Source: an uncultured Burkholderiaceae bacterium | GTDB lineage: Bacteria; Pseudomonadota; Gammaproteobacteria; Burkholderiales; Burkholderiaceae_B | Assembly: GCA_934525625.1 (NCBI GenBank) | Contig: CAKSZL010000005.1 | Location: 1 to 64,000 of the forward strand | DNA: 64,000 bases | Direction of reading: 5' to 3' | Part shown: piece after piece, positions 23,044 through 32,192 of the stretch | Position numbering within the stretch: position 1 is the first letter of the stretch | Layout: the number at the start of each line of letters is the position of its first letter | Position numbers and translations under genes: made by a program | The notes under the pieces: generated by a model | Database searches by the model: none | What the model was told of the DNA's origin: nothing | What the model saw: only the letters and a program-made list of their open reading frames with translations

Positions 23044-23810
23044 ACTTTTGCGGCGTTCTTTTCAAAGGTTTTACCCGTCCCAAAGTAGACTTCCTGAACC
23101 TTGGGGTGATTGCGTATGTCTTCGGCGCCGCCTTCGGCGATGATCTGCCCGCGCGCCAGCACCAGCATGCGGTCGGCATAGGCGAAGACGACGTCCATGC
23201 TGTGCTCGGTGAACAGCACCGCCATGTTGCGCTCGATAACCAGCCTCTTGGTAAGCGCCATCAGGTCGTTGCGCTCTTTGGGCGCCATGCCCGCCGTGGG
23301 CTCGTCCATCAGCAGCAGCTTGGGCTCGTTGGCCAGGCCCATGGCAAGCTCGACCCGCTTGACGTCGCCGTAGGCCAGTTCGCTGCAGGGGCGGTCGGCC
23401 TGTTCGGCCATGCCCACCTGTTCCAGCAAGGCCAGCGCCCGGTCGCGGTACTGCTGCGCCGCCTTGGAAAAGAACGAGTAGATCTTGTGCTCGTGGGACA
23501 GCAGGGCCATTTGCACGTTCTCGACCACCGTCAGCGACGCGAACGTGGCAGCGATCTGGAAGGTGCGCCCCACGCCCATGTGGGCGATCTTGCGCGGCGC
23601 CAGGCCGACGAGTTCCTGCCCCATCAGCTTGATCGAGCCCGAGGTGGCCGGCAACTGCCCGTTCACCATGTTGAAGGTGGTGGTCTTGCCGGCGCCGTTG
23701 GGCCCGATGAGGGCGAGCAGTTCGCCCTGGTTGAGGTCGAAATTGACCTTGTCCACGGCCTGGTTGCCGCCGAAACGCTTGCTGAGGTTTCTGACTTCCA
23801 ACAAAATCAT
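23040..23810 (-). CDS. livG: LIV-type ABC transporter ATPase (LivG), system 1
   Basis: A 256-residue ATPase with Walker A GPNGAGKTTTFN (34-45), the LivG-typical degenerate signature LAYGDVKRVELAM, Walker B LLLMDEPTAGMAP and an H-loop TEHSMDVVF. It overlaps livF (4 bp) and the permease gene (4 bp), so translation is coupled throughout. It supplies one half of the heterodimeric ATPase for system 1. Confidence 0.92.
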   Translation of the reverse strand: MILLEVRNLSKRFGGNQAVDKVNFDLNQGELLALIGPNGAGKTTTFNMVNGQLPATSGSIKLMGQELVGLAPRKIAHMGVGRTFQIAATFASLTVVENVQMALLSHEHKIYSFFSKAAQQYRDRALALLEQVGMAEQADRPCSELAYGDVKRVELAMGLANEPKLLLMDEPTAGMAPKERNDLMALTKRLVIERNMAVLFTEHSMDVVFAYADRMLVLARGQIIAEGGAEDIRNHPKVQEVYFGTGKTFEKNAAKV

Positions 23811-25720
23811 GCTGCTTTCTCCTGGGCGGACGATGCGCCGCGACCGCGCCGCTGCTCGAACAACTGCCGGAAAAAGCCGGCGATACCCTGCGGGAAGGTC
23901 AGCACCAGCAACAGGATGACGCCGCCGAACAGGGCATGCCAGTATTGCGTCAGGCCCATGAAGAAATCCTGCAGGAACTTAAACGTCGTGGCGCCCACGA
24001 TGGGGCCGACCAGTGTTTGCACGCCGCCCAGCAGCACCATGACCAGGCCGTCCACGGAACGGGCGATGTCGATGACCTCGGGCGAGGCTACGCCCTTGGA
24101 GAACACGAACAAGGCGCCCGCCAGGCCGGCGAAGGTGCCGGACAAGATGAAGGTGATCCACTGCACGCGCTTGACGTTGATGCCCAGCGCGTCGGCGCGC
24201 AGGGCCGAATCGCGGCAGGCGCGCATGGCGTAGCCGAACGGCGAATACAGAATGCGCCACAGCAGCATGATGGCGCACAGCACGACGACCAGGCTGAAGT
24301 AGTAATAGTTATTACCTTGCAGCCAGGGCTCGGGCCAGATGCCGATGAGGCCGTTCGAGCCGCCGGTGAAGTCGTCCCACTGATAGACCACCGACCAGAC
24401 GATCTGCGCGAAGGCCAGCGTCAGCATGGCCAGATACACGCCCGACAGCCGGATGCAGAACCAGCCGAACACCAGCGCACCTATGCCCGCGATGATGGGG
24501 GCCAGCGCGATGGACAGCCCCATGGACAAGGCCGCCGCCTTGATCAGCAGGGCCGCGCCGTACGCGCCCAGCCCGAAGTACGCGGCATGGCCGAAGGAGT
24601 TCATGCCGCCCGGCCCCATCATGAAGTGCAGGCTGACCGCGAACAGCGCCGAAATGATGATGTCCAGCAGCAGCACGGGGGCGTAGGGCATCCATTCAGT
24701 GAGCAGCGGCACGACCGCCAACAAAGCCACGACCGCCAGCGCCAGCACCTTGAAGGCGTTGCTGGCCGGCCGCAGCGGCGCTTCGATGGGCGCGGAGTTG
24801 CGGCTGTGCCCTTGCACGCGGCCGAACAGGCCCCACGGACGGAACACCAGCACGATAGCCATGAATATGAATTCGACCACCAGCGTCAGCCTGGGGAAAG
24901 CGATGGTGATGCCGAAGATGTCGACGTTGCCCAGCGCGATGCACAGGGCTTTCAGTTGGGCGATCAGCAGCGCGGCCACGTAGGCGCCGGGTATCGAGCC
25001 CATGCCGCCCACGACGACGATGACGAAGGCGTCGCCGATGACGCTGATGTCCAGCGTGAGGTTGGCGGGGATGCGCGGAATTTGCACCGCGCCGCCCAGG
25101 CCGGCCAGGAACGCGCCCAGCGCGAACACGCCGGTGAACAGCCAGGCCTGGTTGACGCCCAGCGCACCGAGCATTTCACGGTCTTGCGTGGCGGCGCGCA
25201 CCAGCGTGCCCCAACGAGTGCGCGTGAGCAGCAGCCACAGCAGGCCCAGCACGACGGGCCCGACGAAAATCAGGAAGAGGTCATATTTGGGGAAGTAGCG
25301 CCCCAGGATGGGGAAGGAGTCGCTCAGCCCCGGAGCCAGCGGTCCCAGCAAGTCTTCCGGCCCCCACAGCCACATGGCGCCGTCGTTGAACACCAGCACC
25401 AGCGCGAACGTGGCCAGCAATTGGAAGAGTTCGGGCGCGCGGTAGATGCGGCGCAGCAGCACGATCTCGACCAGGGCGCCCAGCGCGCCGACGAGCAAGG
25501 CGGCGGCGATCATGCCGACCCAGAAGCCCAGCGGCGAACTGCCCAGGGTCTGGATCATGGTATAGGCCACGTACAGGCCCAGCATGTATAGCGAGCCATG
25601 CGCAAAGTTGACGATACGCGTGACCCCGAAGATGAGGGACAAGCCGGCCGCTACCAGAAACAGCGACGACGCCTCAGCCAGCCCGTTCAGGAACTGGACG
25701 ATTACACCGGAGAAATCCAT
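23807..25720 (-). CDS. Fused LivH-LivM permease, system 1
   Basis: A single 637-residue protein containing both permease subunits. Residues 1-295 are LivH-like (RIVNFAHGSLYMLGLY, VGGMGSIPGAYVAALL, ending FRPWGLFGR). After a roughly 30-residue hydrophilic linker, residues 330-615 are LivM-like (MNSFGHAAYFGLGAYG, MRACRDSALRADALGI, VMVLLGGVQTLVGP). LivH and LivM are usually separate, as in systems 2 and 3 of this window. The fusion fixes permease stoichiometry at 1:1. Confidence 0.92.
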   Translation of the reverse strand: MDFSGVIVQFLNGLAEASSLFLVAAGLSLIFGVTRIVNFAHGSLYMLGLYVAYTMIQTLGSSPLGFWVGMIAAALLVGALGALVEIVLLRRIYRAPELFQLLATFALVLVFNDGAMWLWGPEDLLGPLAPGLSDSFPILGRYFPKYDLFLIFVGPVVLGLLWLLLTRTRWGTLVRAATQDREMLGALGVNQAWLFTGVFALGAFLAGLGGAVQIPRIPANLTLDISVIGDAFVIVVVGGMGSIPGAYVAALLIAQLKALCIALGNVDIFGITIAFPRLTLVVEFIFMAIVLVFRPWGLFGRVQGHSRNSAPIEAPLRPASNAFKVLALAVVALLAVVPLLTEWMPYAPVLLLDIIISALFAVSLHFMMGPGGMNSFGHAAYFGLGAYGAALLIKAAALSMGLSIALAPIIAGIGALVFGWFCIRLSGVYLAMLTLAFAQIVWSVVYQWDDFTGGSNGLIGIWPEPWLQGNNYYYFSLVVVLCAIMLLWRILYSPFGYAMRACRDSALRADALGINVKRVQWITFILSGTFAGLAGALFVFSKGVASPEVIDIARSVDGLVMVLLGGVQTLVGPIVGATTFKFLQDFFMGLTQYWHALFGGVILLLVLTFPQGIAGFFRQLFEQRRGRGASSAQEKAA

Positions 25721-25739
25721 AACTATTCAAGCCAAAGCG

Positions 25740-25770
25740 TCCGGTGCGCGCCACGCGGGCGCGCACCGGA
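25740..25770. promoter_or_regulatory. Perfect 13-bp hairpin between binding-protein and permease genes
   Basis: TCCGGTGCGCGCC-ACGCG-GGCGCGCACCGGA lies between the upstream solute-binding-protein gene and the fused permease gene. Without a U tract it is more likely a processing or partial-termination hairpin that lets the binding protein be made in excess than a full terminator. Confidence 0.6.
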
Positions 25771-25783
25771 AGGGTGAAGGACT

Positions 25784-26998
25784 TCAGTCCTCAGCAGCGG
25801 GACGGAGCTTGCGAACTTCTTCGTCGGAGGGCTGCACATCGGCGCCGTCGACGTACTTGAAGTCGACCATGACGCCCTTGCCATCCTTGACGGCCAGCTT
25901 GCCGACATAGGCGCCGGAGGTGGCTTGATGGTCGATGCCGCGGTAGGTAACGGTACCGAACGGCGTATTGGGAACCTCCAGGCCGCGGAAAGCCTTGATG
26001 AGGGCTTCGGTGTCGGTGGACCCGGCTTTCTTGATGCCTTCGGCCAGCGACAGGATGGCGCTATAGCCCACGACGGTGCCCAGGCGCGGATAGTCGTTGA
26101 ACTTATCCTGGTAGGCCTTCAGGAAGGCGTTGTGCTCGGGCGTGTCGATGCCGTACCAGGGGTAGCCGGTGACGACCCAGCCTTCGGGCGTTTCGGCGCC
26201 CAGCGGATCCAGGTATTCAGGTTCGCCCGACAGCAGGCTGACCACGCCGAGGTCCTTGAAGAAGTGACGCTGGTTGCCGGCGCGCACGAACTTGGCCAGG
26301 TCGGCCGCGAACAGCACGTTGAACAGCGCGTCGGGCTTGGCGTCGGCCAGCGCCTGCACGACGTTGCCGGCGTCGATCTTGCCCAGCGGCGAGGCCTGCT
26401 CGGCGACGAACTCGACGTCGGGCTGGGCTTCTTTGAGCAGCTTCTTGAAGGTGGCGACGGCCGACTGGCCGTACTCGTAGTTGGGGTACACCAGCGCCCA
26501 ACGCTTTTTGTTCATCTTGACGGCTTCGGGCACCAGCATGGCCACCTGCATGTAGGTGGAGGCGCGCAGGCGGAAGGTATAGCGGTTGCCGTCGGCCCAG
26601 GTGATCTTGTCGGTGAGCGGCTCGGCGGCCAGGAAGAAGCGCTTCTTCTGTTTGGCGTAGTCGGTGACGGCCAGGCCAGTGTGCGACAGGAAGGTGCCCG
26701 TCAGCACGTCGATCTTGTCGCGCGTGTACAGTTCTTCGACGGCCCGCACGGCGTCGCCGGTATTGGAGTTGTCGTCGCGGATGACGAGTTCGAGCTGCTT
26801 GCCGTTGACGCCGCCGGCCTTGTTGATCTGTTCGATGGCCAGTTCCATGCCCATCTTGTAGGGCCCCAGGAACGCGGGCTGCGTCTTGTAGCTGTTGATT
26901 TCACCGATTTTGATTGTTTCCTGCGCCATCGCCGCGGTGGCCATCGATGCACAGCACGCCGCACCTAACAGTGCGGAATAGAACCGTATGCTTTTCAT
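25784..26998 (-). CDS. LIV-type periplasmic binding protein, system 1
   Basis: A 404-residue precursor. The start at 26998 (MKSIRFYSALLG) gives a signal peptide cleaved after ATAAMA; a frame extending to 27088 has no signal-like start. The mature part is a type I periplasmic binding fold (IKIGEINSYKTQPAFLGPYKMG, then LELVIRDDNSNTGDAV, then GTFLSHTGLAVTDYA). It captures the substrate for the permease and ATPases encoded directly downstream. The ligand is unknown; in this catabolic context an aromatic acid is more likely than an amino acid. Confidence 0.9.
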   Translation of the reverse strand: MKSIRFYSALLGAACCASMATAAMAQETIKIGEINSYKTQPAFLGPYKMGMELAIEQINKAGGVNGKQLELVIRDDNSNTGDAVRAVEELYTRDKIDVLTGTFLSHTGLAVTDYAKQKKRFFLAAEPLTDKITWADGNRYTFRLRASTYMQVAMLVPEAVKMNKKRWALVYPNYEYGQSAVATFKKLLKEAQPDVEFVAEQASPLGKIDAGNVVQALADAKPDALFNVLFAADLAKFVRAGNQRHFFKDLGVVSLLSGEPEYLDPLGAETPEGWVVTGYPWYGIDTPEHNAFLKAYQDKFNDYPRLGTVVGYSAILSLAEGIKKAGSTDTEALIKAFRGLEVPNTPFGTVTYRGIDHQATSGAYVGKLAVKDGKGVMVDFKYVDGADVQPSDEEVRKLRPAAED

Positions 26999-27305
26999 TG
27001 CTCCATCCTCTTCAAGGCTCTGCCCGCCACCTACCGGCGAAACAGCGCCACGTCCATAAGAAAAGTACATCAATTTAAGTGTACACATGTAAAAATTATG
27101 CGTAAACCAAGTTACGCATAGGATTAACCCTTGCTGAAAGCGCTTTTACATTTTCGGCAATACCCTTGATAAATCGCGGTATTGAGCAAACACTCAATTA
27201 CTGTTCCCTCTGAAAAACAACAGGCTCCGCGAACGGAGCCTGACATTTCAAAATAGTGTGTACATGGTAAATATCGCTTTTACCGCCGGCAAAGAAATAG
27301 CGTGT
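26999..27305. promoter_or_regulatory. System 1 promoter region with operator-like repeat and MarR-gene terminator
   Basis: No gene. A perfect 9-bp inverted repeat TATGCGTAA-ACCAAG-TTACGCATA (27097-27120) and the palindrome GTGTACAC (27079-27086) lie upstream of the binding-protein gene and are good candidates for binding of the MarR protein encoded next door. CAGGCTCCG/CGGAGCCTG (27221-27242), followed on the minus strand by TTGTTTTT, terminates the MarR gene. Confidence 0.6.
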
Positions 27306-27785
27306 CTACACATCTTCGTCGCCCTCGCACATCTTGCGCAGCAAATACATCAGCGCCATGCGTTCGGCCGGGTTGAATTGGCCGAAAGTGCGTTCCGTGA
27401 TCTCGAAAGCGAAAGGCACGACGTGCTTGACCAGCCCCTGGCCTTCGTCCGTCAGGGCCACCAGCACCTTGCGGCGGTCGGTTTCGTCGTGGCGCACCGC
27501 CAGCAGCCCGCGGGACTTCAGGCGATCGATGATGCCGCGCACCGTGGCCTGGTCGATGGCCGTGCGCTTGACGATGTCGCTCATCGAACACGGCCCGACG
27601 TCGCGGATGGAGCACAGCACCACCCACTGCGTGGACGTCAGTTGCGTATCGGGAATCAGTTGCTGGAAAAGGGCCGTATGGCGCTGATAGGCGCGCCGCA
27701 GCAAATGCCCCACTTGTTCGGAGAAATCGTAGTCTGAGCCGCCCTGAACCGGGCCGGACTTGTCGGGGGAAGAATTATCGGACAT
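27306..27785 (-). CDS. MarR-family transcriptional regulator
   Basis: A 159-residue winged-helix regulator starting MSDNSSPDKSG at 27785; the longer frame to 27815 is less likely. Motifs: LTSTQWVVLCSIRDVGPCSM (helix 2-3), KRTAIDQATVRGIIDRLKSRGL (recognition helix) and the wing DETDRRKVLVALTDEG. MarR proteins of this type release DNA when they bind aromatic ligands. It is upstream of, and in the same direction as, transport system 1 and is separated from it by its own terminator. Confidence 0.9.
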   Translation of the reverse strand: MSDNSSPDKSGPVQGGSDYDFSEQVGHLLRRAYQRHTALFQQLIPDTQLTSTQWVVLCSIRDVGPCSMSDIVKRTAIDQATVRGIIDRLKSRGLLAVRHDETDRRKVLVALTDEGQGLVKHVVPFAFEITERTFGQFNPAERMALMYLLRKMCEGDEDV

Positions 27786-27932
27786 ATACCAGCGCCTGAC
27801 TGGCCGCGCCAACATATTGGGCGGCGTGGATGTGCGTGTATTGCCCGAAGAATTGTATAGGAATATCTGAAAATGGAATTAGACCCGCCCGGCGCCCTTG
27901 GGCTGCCGGGCGGACCAAGCGCAAGCCGGCTC

Positions 27933-28721
27933 TCAGCCCACGAAGGCGGAAATGGCGCGCACCACTTCCTTGGGCGATTCCAGCGTGGGGAAATGCGTCT
28001 TGCCGATGATGCGGGTGGGCACGAACCACGGGTGCTCTTTGGCGAAGTCGCGCTGCAGCTTGTCGTATTCGTCGGAATGCGGCTGCGAATAGATATGCGT
28101 TACCGGCCGCTCGGGCGACAGCGCGGCGATGCGTTCCAGCGGCGAATTCCACTTCTGGTAGGCCTTTTCGATTTCGCGGCACGAGCGCACCCACATTTCC
28201 TCGTCGAAGGAAGCCATTTCGTCCCAGACGTGGCGCACGGCGTCTTCGCAATCGGCGTTGTGCACCCATTCGTTGAACAGGTGGTCGCGGCCCGCCTTCC
28301 ACTTGGACGGCACCTGGCTTTCGCGCAGGTCGTTCATCAGTTCGGTGAAGGCGCTCATCATCAGCCAGTCCAGCACGATGGTCTTGGGCGCGCGCTTCAG
28401 GCCCAGGCGCTCGGTGACGCCGATGTTGGCCCAGCCGCCGTGCGAGGTCGACAGTGGCACCACTTCGTCTATACCCATGGCGTCCAGAAAGCCGACCACG
28501 TCGTCGACCTGGTCGTCCACCGTGAAGTCGCCATCGTACTTGCGGTCGGCGCCATGGCCGCGCCAGTTCAGGCGGATGACGCGGTATTTTTCGCGCAGCG
28601 GCTCGACGATGTGCTTGAACAGGCGGTGGTCCTGGCACCAGCCGGACAACAGCAGCAGCGTCTTACCCGAACCGCCGTCATCGTATTCAAAGGGATTGTT
28701 GCCTATCTGTATGGTTTGCAT
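27933..28721 (-). CDS. Cofactor-free 2,4-dioxygenase of the Hod/QDO/AqdC type (alpha/beta-hydrolase fold)
   Basis: A 262-residue alpha/beta-hydrolase-fold protein closely matching 1H-3-hydroxy-4-oxoquinaldine 2,4-dioxygenase. Against Hod (W36, S101, D126, H251) the residues here are W28 in SGWCQDH, S93 in STSHGGW, D118 in IVLDWLM and H243 in THFP, all shifted by exactly 8. HIYSQP and FAKEHPWF are also shared. Hod's H38 is Q30 here. The family opens 3-hydroxy-4(1H)-quinolone rings with O2, releasing CO, without metal or cofactor; AqdC uses the Pseudomonas quinolone signal. It is the last gene of the operon starting at the FAD monooxygenase. The substrate is inferred. Confidence 0.85.
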   Translation of the reverse strand: MQTIQIGNNPFEYDDGGSGKTLLLLSGWCQDHRLFKHIVEPLREKYRVIRLNWRGHGADRKYDGDFTVDDQVDDVVGFLDAMGIDEVVPLSTSHGGWANIGVTERLGLKRAPKTIVLDWLMMSAFTELMNDLRESQVPSKWKAGRDHLFNEWVHNADCEDAVRHVWDEMASFDEEMWVRSCREIEKAYQKWNSPLERIAALSPERPVTHIYSQPHSDEYDKLQRDFAKEHPWFVPTRIIGKTHFPTLESPKEVVRAISAFVG

Positions 28722-28788
28722 GTCTCAAGACTCCTGTTTCGCGTCATGCGGCCTTGCGGCTTGATTTCATAAGGAAAGAACTGCGGCC

Positions 28789-29532
28789 CTACATGCCCAG
28801 GTACGCCTGCTTGACGGAGGCGTCGCTGGCCAGGGCCTGGCCCGTGCCTTCGGTGTGCACCTGGCCGTGCTCGATCACGTAGGCGTAGTCGGCCATTTCC
28901 AGCGTGCGCTGCACGTTCTGTTCGGCGATCAGCAGGGTCAGGCCCTGGGCCGCCAGGCGCCTCAGCGTCTGGAAGACTTCCTGCACGATCACGGGCGCCA
29001 GGCCCAGGGTGGGCTCGTCCAGCAGCAGCAGGCGCGGCTGCGACATCAGGGCGCGCGCCACGGCCAGCATCTGCTGCTCGCCGCCCGACAGCGACCCGGC
29101 CATCAGCCGCCGGCGCTCGTACAGCCGGGGGAACATCTCGTAGGCCTTGCGCACTTCTTCGTTGCGGTGCTTCCATGAACGCCGATTGATGGCGCCCAGG
29201 CGCAGGTTTTCTTCTATGGTCAGCGAAGGGAACACCATGCGCCCCTCCGGGCACAGCGCCATGCCCGCGCCGACGCGCACGTTGGCGTCTTTGTAGGTAA
29301 GGTCTTCGCCGTTGAATTCGATCTTGCCGGCGGTGGGGAAAATCAGGCCCGACAAAGTACGCATCAGCGTGGTCTTGCCCACGCCGTTGGCGCCGATCAG
29401 CGCCGTGACCGAGCCCTCGCGCACCTGCAGCGATATGCCGTGCAGAATGCGCGCCGCGCCGTAGCCCGCGTGCAGATCGCTTACGTTCAGCAGAATGTTG
29501 CTTGCGGCCAAGCTTTTAGAACCTGTTGACAC
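28789..29532 (-). CDS. livF: LIV-type ABC transporter ATPase (LivF), system 2
   Basis: A 247-residue ATPase with Walker A GANGVGKTTL, signature LSGGEQQML, Walker B LLLLDEPTLGLAP and AEQNV H-loop region. It touches livG (shared base 29532) and precedes the dioxygenase gene by 67 bp in the same direction, so the transporter and dioxygenase are probably one transcript. Confidence 0.92.
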   Translation of the reverse strand: MSTGSKSLAASNILLNVSDLHAGYGAARILHGISLQVREGSVTALIGANGVGKTTLMRTLSGLIFPTAGKIEFNGEDLTYKDANVRVGAGMALCPEGRMVFPSLTIEENLRLGAINRRSWKHRNEEVRKAYEMFPRLYERRRLMAGSLSGGEQQMLAVARALMSQPRLLLLDEPTLGLAPVIVQEVFQTLRRLAAQGLTLLIAEQNVQRTLEMADYAYVIEHGQVHTEGTGQALASDASVKQAYLGM

Positions 29533-30254
29533 TAATCGGCTCCGAAATAATTGCGGATGACTTCCGGGTTCTCGGCGATCTGCTCCGGCGTGCCCTGCGC
29601 CATCATCTCGCCGTGGTGCAGCACCACGATCTCGTCGGACAAGCGCATCAGGGCGCGCATGACGTGCTCCACGCAGATCACGGTCAGTTCGTATTCGCGG
29701 TGTATGCGCTTGAGCATCGCCAGCATGCCCTCGACTTCGCTGGGCGTCAGGCCCGCCATGATTTCGTCCAGCAACAGCAGCTCGCCCCCGGTGGCCAGGG
29801 CGCGCGCCAGTTCCAGGCGCTTCTGGCCGGCCAGGGTAAGGTCGCCCGCCAGCGTGTTCTCGACATCGGCCAGGTCGGTGATTTCCAGCGCCCGCTGGGC
29901 CATTTCCCTGGCCTGGGCGGGCGAGGCATGCGGCTTGAACAAGGCGGCGGTATAGACGTTCTCGAAGACGCTCATGTCGCGGAACGGCCGCACGATCTGG
30001 AAGGTGCGCGCCACGCCCAGCCCGCAGATGACGTCCGGACGCTTGCCGACGATGGACTGCCCGTTGAGCAGAATGTCGCCGCTGGAAATGCCCAGGTTGC
30101 CGGCAATCAGGCCGAACAGCGTGGTCTTGCCCGCACCGTTGGCGCCCATCAGGCCCATGAAGCGCCCACGCGGCACCGAAAACGACACCTGGTTGACGGC
30201 GATGACGCCGCCATAGCGCTTGGTGACCTTGCGTAATTCCAGCAGCGCCGTCAT
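29532..30254 (-). CDS. livG: LIV-type ABC transporter ATPase (LivG), system 2
   Basis: A 240-residue ATPase. The start at 30254 (MTALLELRKVTKRYGG) makes an ATGA overlap with livM and gives the normal length; the open frame continues upstream but only as a shadow of livM. Walker A is GANGAGKTTLFG, the signature LTLAGQKRLELARAL, Walker B LLLLDEIMAGLTP and the H-loop VEHVM. Glu-Ile replaces the usual Glu-Pro after Walker B. Confidence 0.9.
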   Translation of the reverse strand: MTALLELRKVTKRYGGVIAVNQVSFSVPRGRFMGLMGANGAGKTTLFGLIAGNLGISSGDILLNGQSIVGKRPDVICGLGVARTFQIVRPFRDMSVFENVYTAALFKPHASPAQAREMAQRALEITDLADVENTLAGDLTLAGQKRLELARALATGGELLLLDEIMAGLTPSEVEGMLAMLKRIHREYELTVICVEHVMRALMRLSDEIVVLHHGEMMAQGTPEQIAENPEVIRNYFGAD

Positions 30255-31237
30255 TGCCCGCCTCCGTCTTTCGCCAAACGATTTTGCGCGGCGCCCCCGC
30301 CCTTGCGGGCGCCCCCGCCCTTGCGGGCGCCCAGCCGGCCCAGCCAGCCGCTGATGCCGCCCGGCACGTACAGCACGAACAGCGTCAGCAGCACGCCCAG
30401 CAACACCGTATACACCTCGGGGAAATTGGCCCACAGCACTTCCTGCAGCAAGGTCAGGCCGATGGCGCCCAGCACCGGCCCGCGCAGGGAGTCGCCGCCG
30501 CCGATGATGGTCATCGCGATCATCGTGAACGAAATCATCGGGTCGAAAGCCAGCCCCGCCTCGAAATAAGTGGAACGCAGCGCGGCCACCCCGCCCACGC
30601 TGCCGACGATGAAGGCCGAGGCGATCAGCATCGACAGCTTCATGCGCGTCACCGGCACGCCCACGGTTTCGGCCGCCACCTCGTTGGCGCGCAGCGAACG
30701 CAGGCCCAGCCACCAGCGCGGGTTTGATCGTACGAAGCAGCCCACGCAGACGGCCAGCAAAGCGCCCCCCAGCATCCAGTAGAACAGCGCTTCGACGGAC
30801 GGCGCGCCCAGCAGAATGCGCGAGGCCTGGCCCAGTTCGGACTCGGTCATCAGCACGATGTTCTTGACCAGCTCGGCGATGCCCAGCGTAAGAATGACGA
30901 AGTACGGCCCGCGTATGCGCAGCACGGGCAAGCCGATGATCAATGCGAACAGCGCGGCGGCCACGCCCGACAGCGGCAGCGCCGCCCATACCGGCATGTG
31001 TTCCCACATGAGCACGGTGCCATAGGTGCCCAGCCCGAAAAACACCACGTGGCCAAGCGATACATAGCCGGTCAGGGCGGAAAAAATCGCCCATGCGCTG
31101 GCCAGCGCTATCCACATGAGCAGATTGAAGCCTATGCCTATCCAGTAGTCGTTGCCGAGCAGGGGCACGCAGCCCAGCGCAATCAGCAACACCAGCAACT
31201 GGATCATTTCGCGGCGTATATTGGCGGAAGACAGCAT
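30251..31237 (-). CDS. livM: LIV-type ABC permease (LivM), system 2
   Basis: A 328-residue permease with about eight to ten membrane segments and the LivM motif YVSLGHVVFFGLGTYG and MTIIGGGDSLRGPVLGA near the C-terminus. The cytoplasmic tail contains a tandem hexapeptide GARKGG twice, encoded by an exact 18-bp duplication at 30291-30326, a recent slippage-type expansion. It overlaps livG by 4 bp and follows livH by 8 bp. Confidence 0.92.
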   Translation of the reverse strand: MLSSANIRREMIQLLVLLIALGCVPLLGNDYWIGIGFNLLMWIALASAWAIFSALTGYVSLGHVVFFGLGTYGTVLMWEHMPVWAALPLSGVAAALFALIIGLPVLRIRGPYFVILTLGIAELVKNIVLMTESELGQASRILLGAPSVEALFYWMLGGALLAVCVGCFVRSNPRWWLGLRSLRANEVAAETVGVPVTRMKLSMLIASAFIVGSVGGVAALRSTYFEAGLAFDPMISFTMIAMTIIGGGDSLRGPVLGAIGLTLLQEVLWANFPEVYTVLLGVLLTLFVLYVPGGISGWLGRLGARKGGGARKGGGAAQNRLAKDGGGQ

Positions 31238-31245
31238 GTTTATCC

Positions 31246-32127
31246 TTAACGCGCGGCGACGGAACGCCCGAACAACCCCTGGGGACGCAGCAGCAGCACG
31301 GCGACGAACAGGCCATACAGCAATATCGAGCGGAAGCTGGGCGAGGTCAGCGCCACGCCGAAGGTTTCGACCGCGCTCAACACGAAGGCGGCGACGATGC
31401 CCCCGCCTATGCGGCCCAGACCGCCCATGATGGCCACGACGAAGGCGCCGATCAGCAAGGGCGCGCCCATATAAGGCGTGATCTGTTCGCTCATGCTGAT
31501 GAGCACGCCCGCGACGGCGGCGGTGGAAAAGCCCAGCATCAGGCTGACCGCCTGCACCCGGTCGACGTTGACGCCCACCACGCGCGCCGCCTGGCGCTGG
31601 TCAATGAGCCCGCGCATTGCCAGGCCGATGGGATGCCGCCACAGGAACAGCCATATGCCCAGGCAGCACAACAGGCCGATGACGGTGGCGATGAGGCGGT
31701 TCAGGGTAATGACGGCGCCGCCGATGTGAACGACGCTGCCCATGTAGGCATACGCCTTGGCGGTGGGCGTGAAGGCCCAGGCCGCCAGGCCCTGGATGAT
31801 GATGGAAAAGCCGAAGAAGATCAGCAGCGAATTGGCTTCCAGCTGCTCCAGCGTCGTGTATTTGTCCAGCAGCTTGCGCAGCAGCCCGCGGTACAGCGCC
31901 CAGGCGCCCAGCGCCAGCAGCGCGGCGGCCAGCGCCACCGACACCAGCGGGTCCAACCCCGCCGACACGAATCCGAAATAGGCGACGAAGCCGCCTATCA
32001 TGACGAACTCGCCGTGAGCGATATTGAGAAGACGGGTCGTCCCGTAGACCAGGTTCAGCCCCAGCGCGATCAGCGCATACATGGTGCCCGAGGTCAGCGT
32101 GGCGACGAGCAGCTGTTCAACGTTCAT
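31246..32127 (-). CDS. livH: LIV-type ABC permease (LivH), system 2
   Basis: A 293-residue permease with the LivH signature RLLNIAHGEFVMIGGFVAY near the N-terminus, AIMGGLGRIGGGIVAAF and the terminal RPQGLFGRSVAAR. It pairs with LivM of system 2. It is encoded 65 bp after the binding-protein gene, in normal LIV operon order. Confidence 0.92.
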   Translation of the reverse strand: MNVEQLLVATLTSGTMYALIALGLNLVYGTTRLLNIAHGEFVMIGGFVAYFGFVSAGLDPLVSVALAAALLALGAWALYRGLLRKLLDKYTTLEQLEANSLLIFFGFSIIIQGLAAWAFTPTAKAYAYMGSVVHIGGAVITLNRLIATVIGLLCCLGIWLFLWRHPIGLAMRGLIDQRQAARVVGVNVDRVQAVSLMLGFSTAAVAGVLISMSEQITPYMGAPLLIGAFVVAIMGGLGRIGGGIVAAFVLSAVETFGVALTSPSFRSILLYGLFVAVLLLRPQGLFGRSVAAR

Positions 32128-32192
32128 GGCGTCCTTGAAGAAAACGAAGGCGGCGTGGTGGCTTTTTCTACCGCCGCGCCGCCGGGTGGCGC

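Noticed and set aside
23936..25591. 551-residue plus-strand open frame opposite the fused permease
   Set aside because: Gln/His/Arg-rich low-complexity translation with no motifs; antisense shadow of a membrane protein gene.
27933..28721. Ordinary ester or meta-cleavage-product hydrolase
   Set aside because: The fold allows it, but the constant-offset match to Hod residues and the shared SGWC, HIYSQP and EHPWF blocks favour the dioxygenase family.
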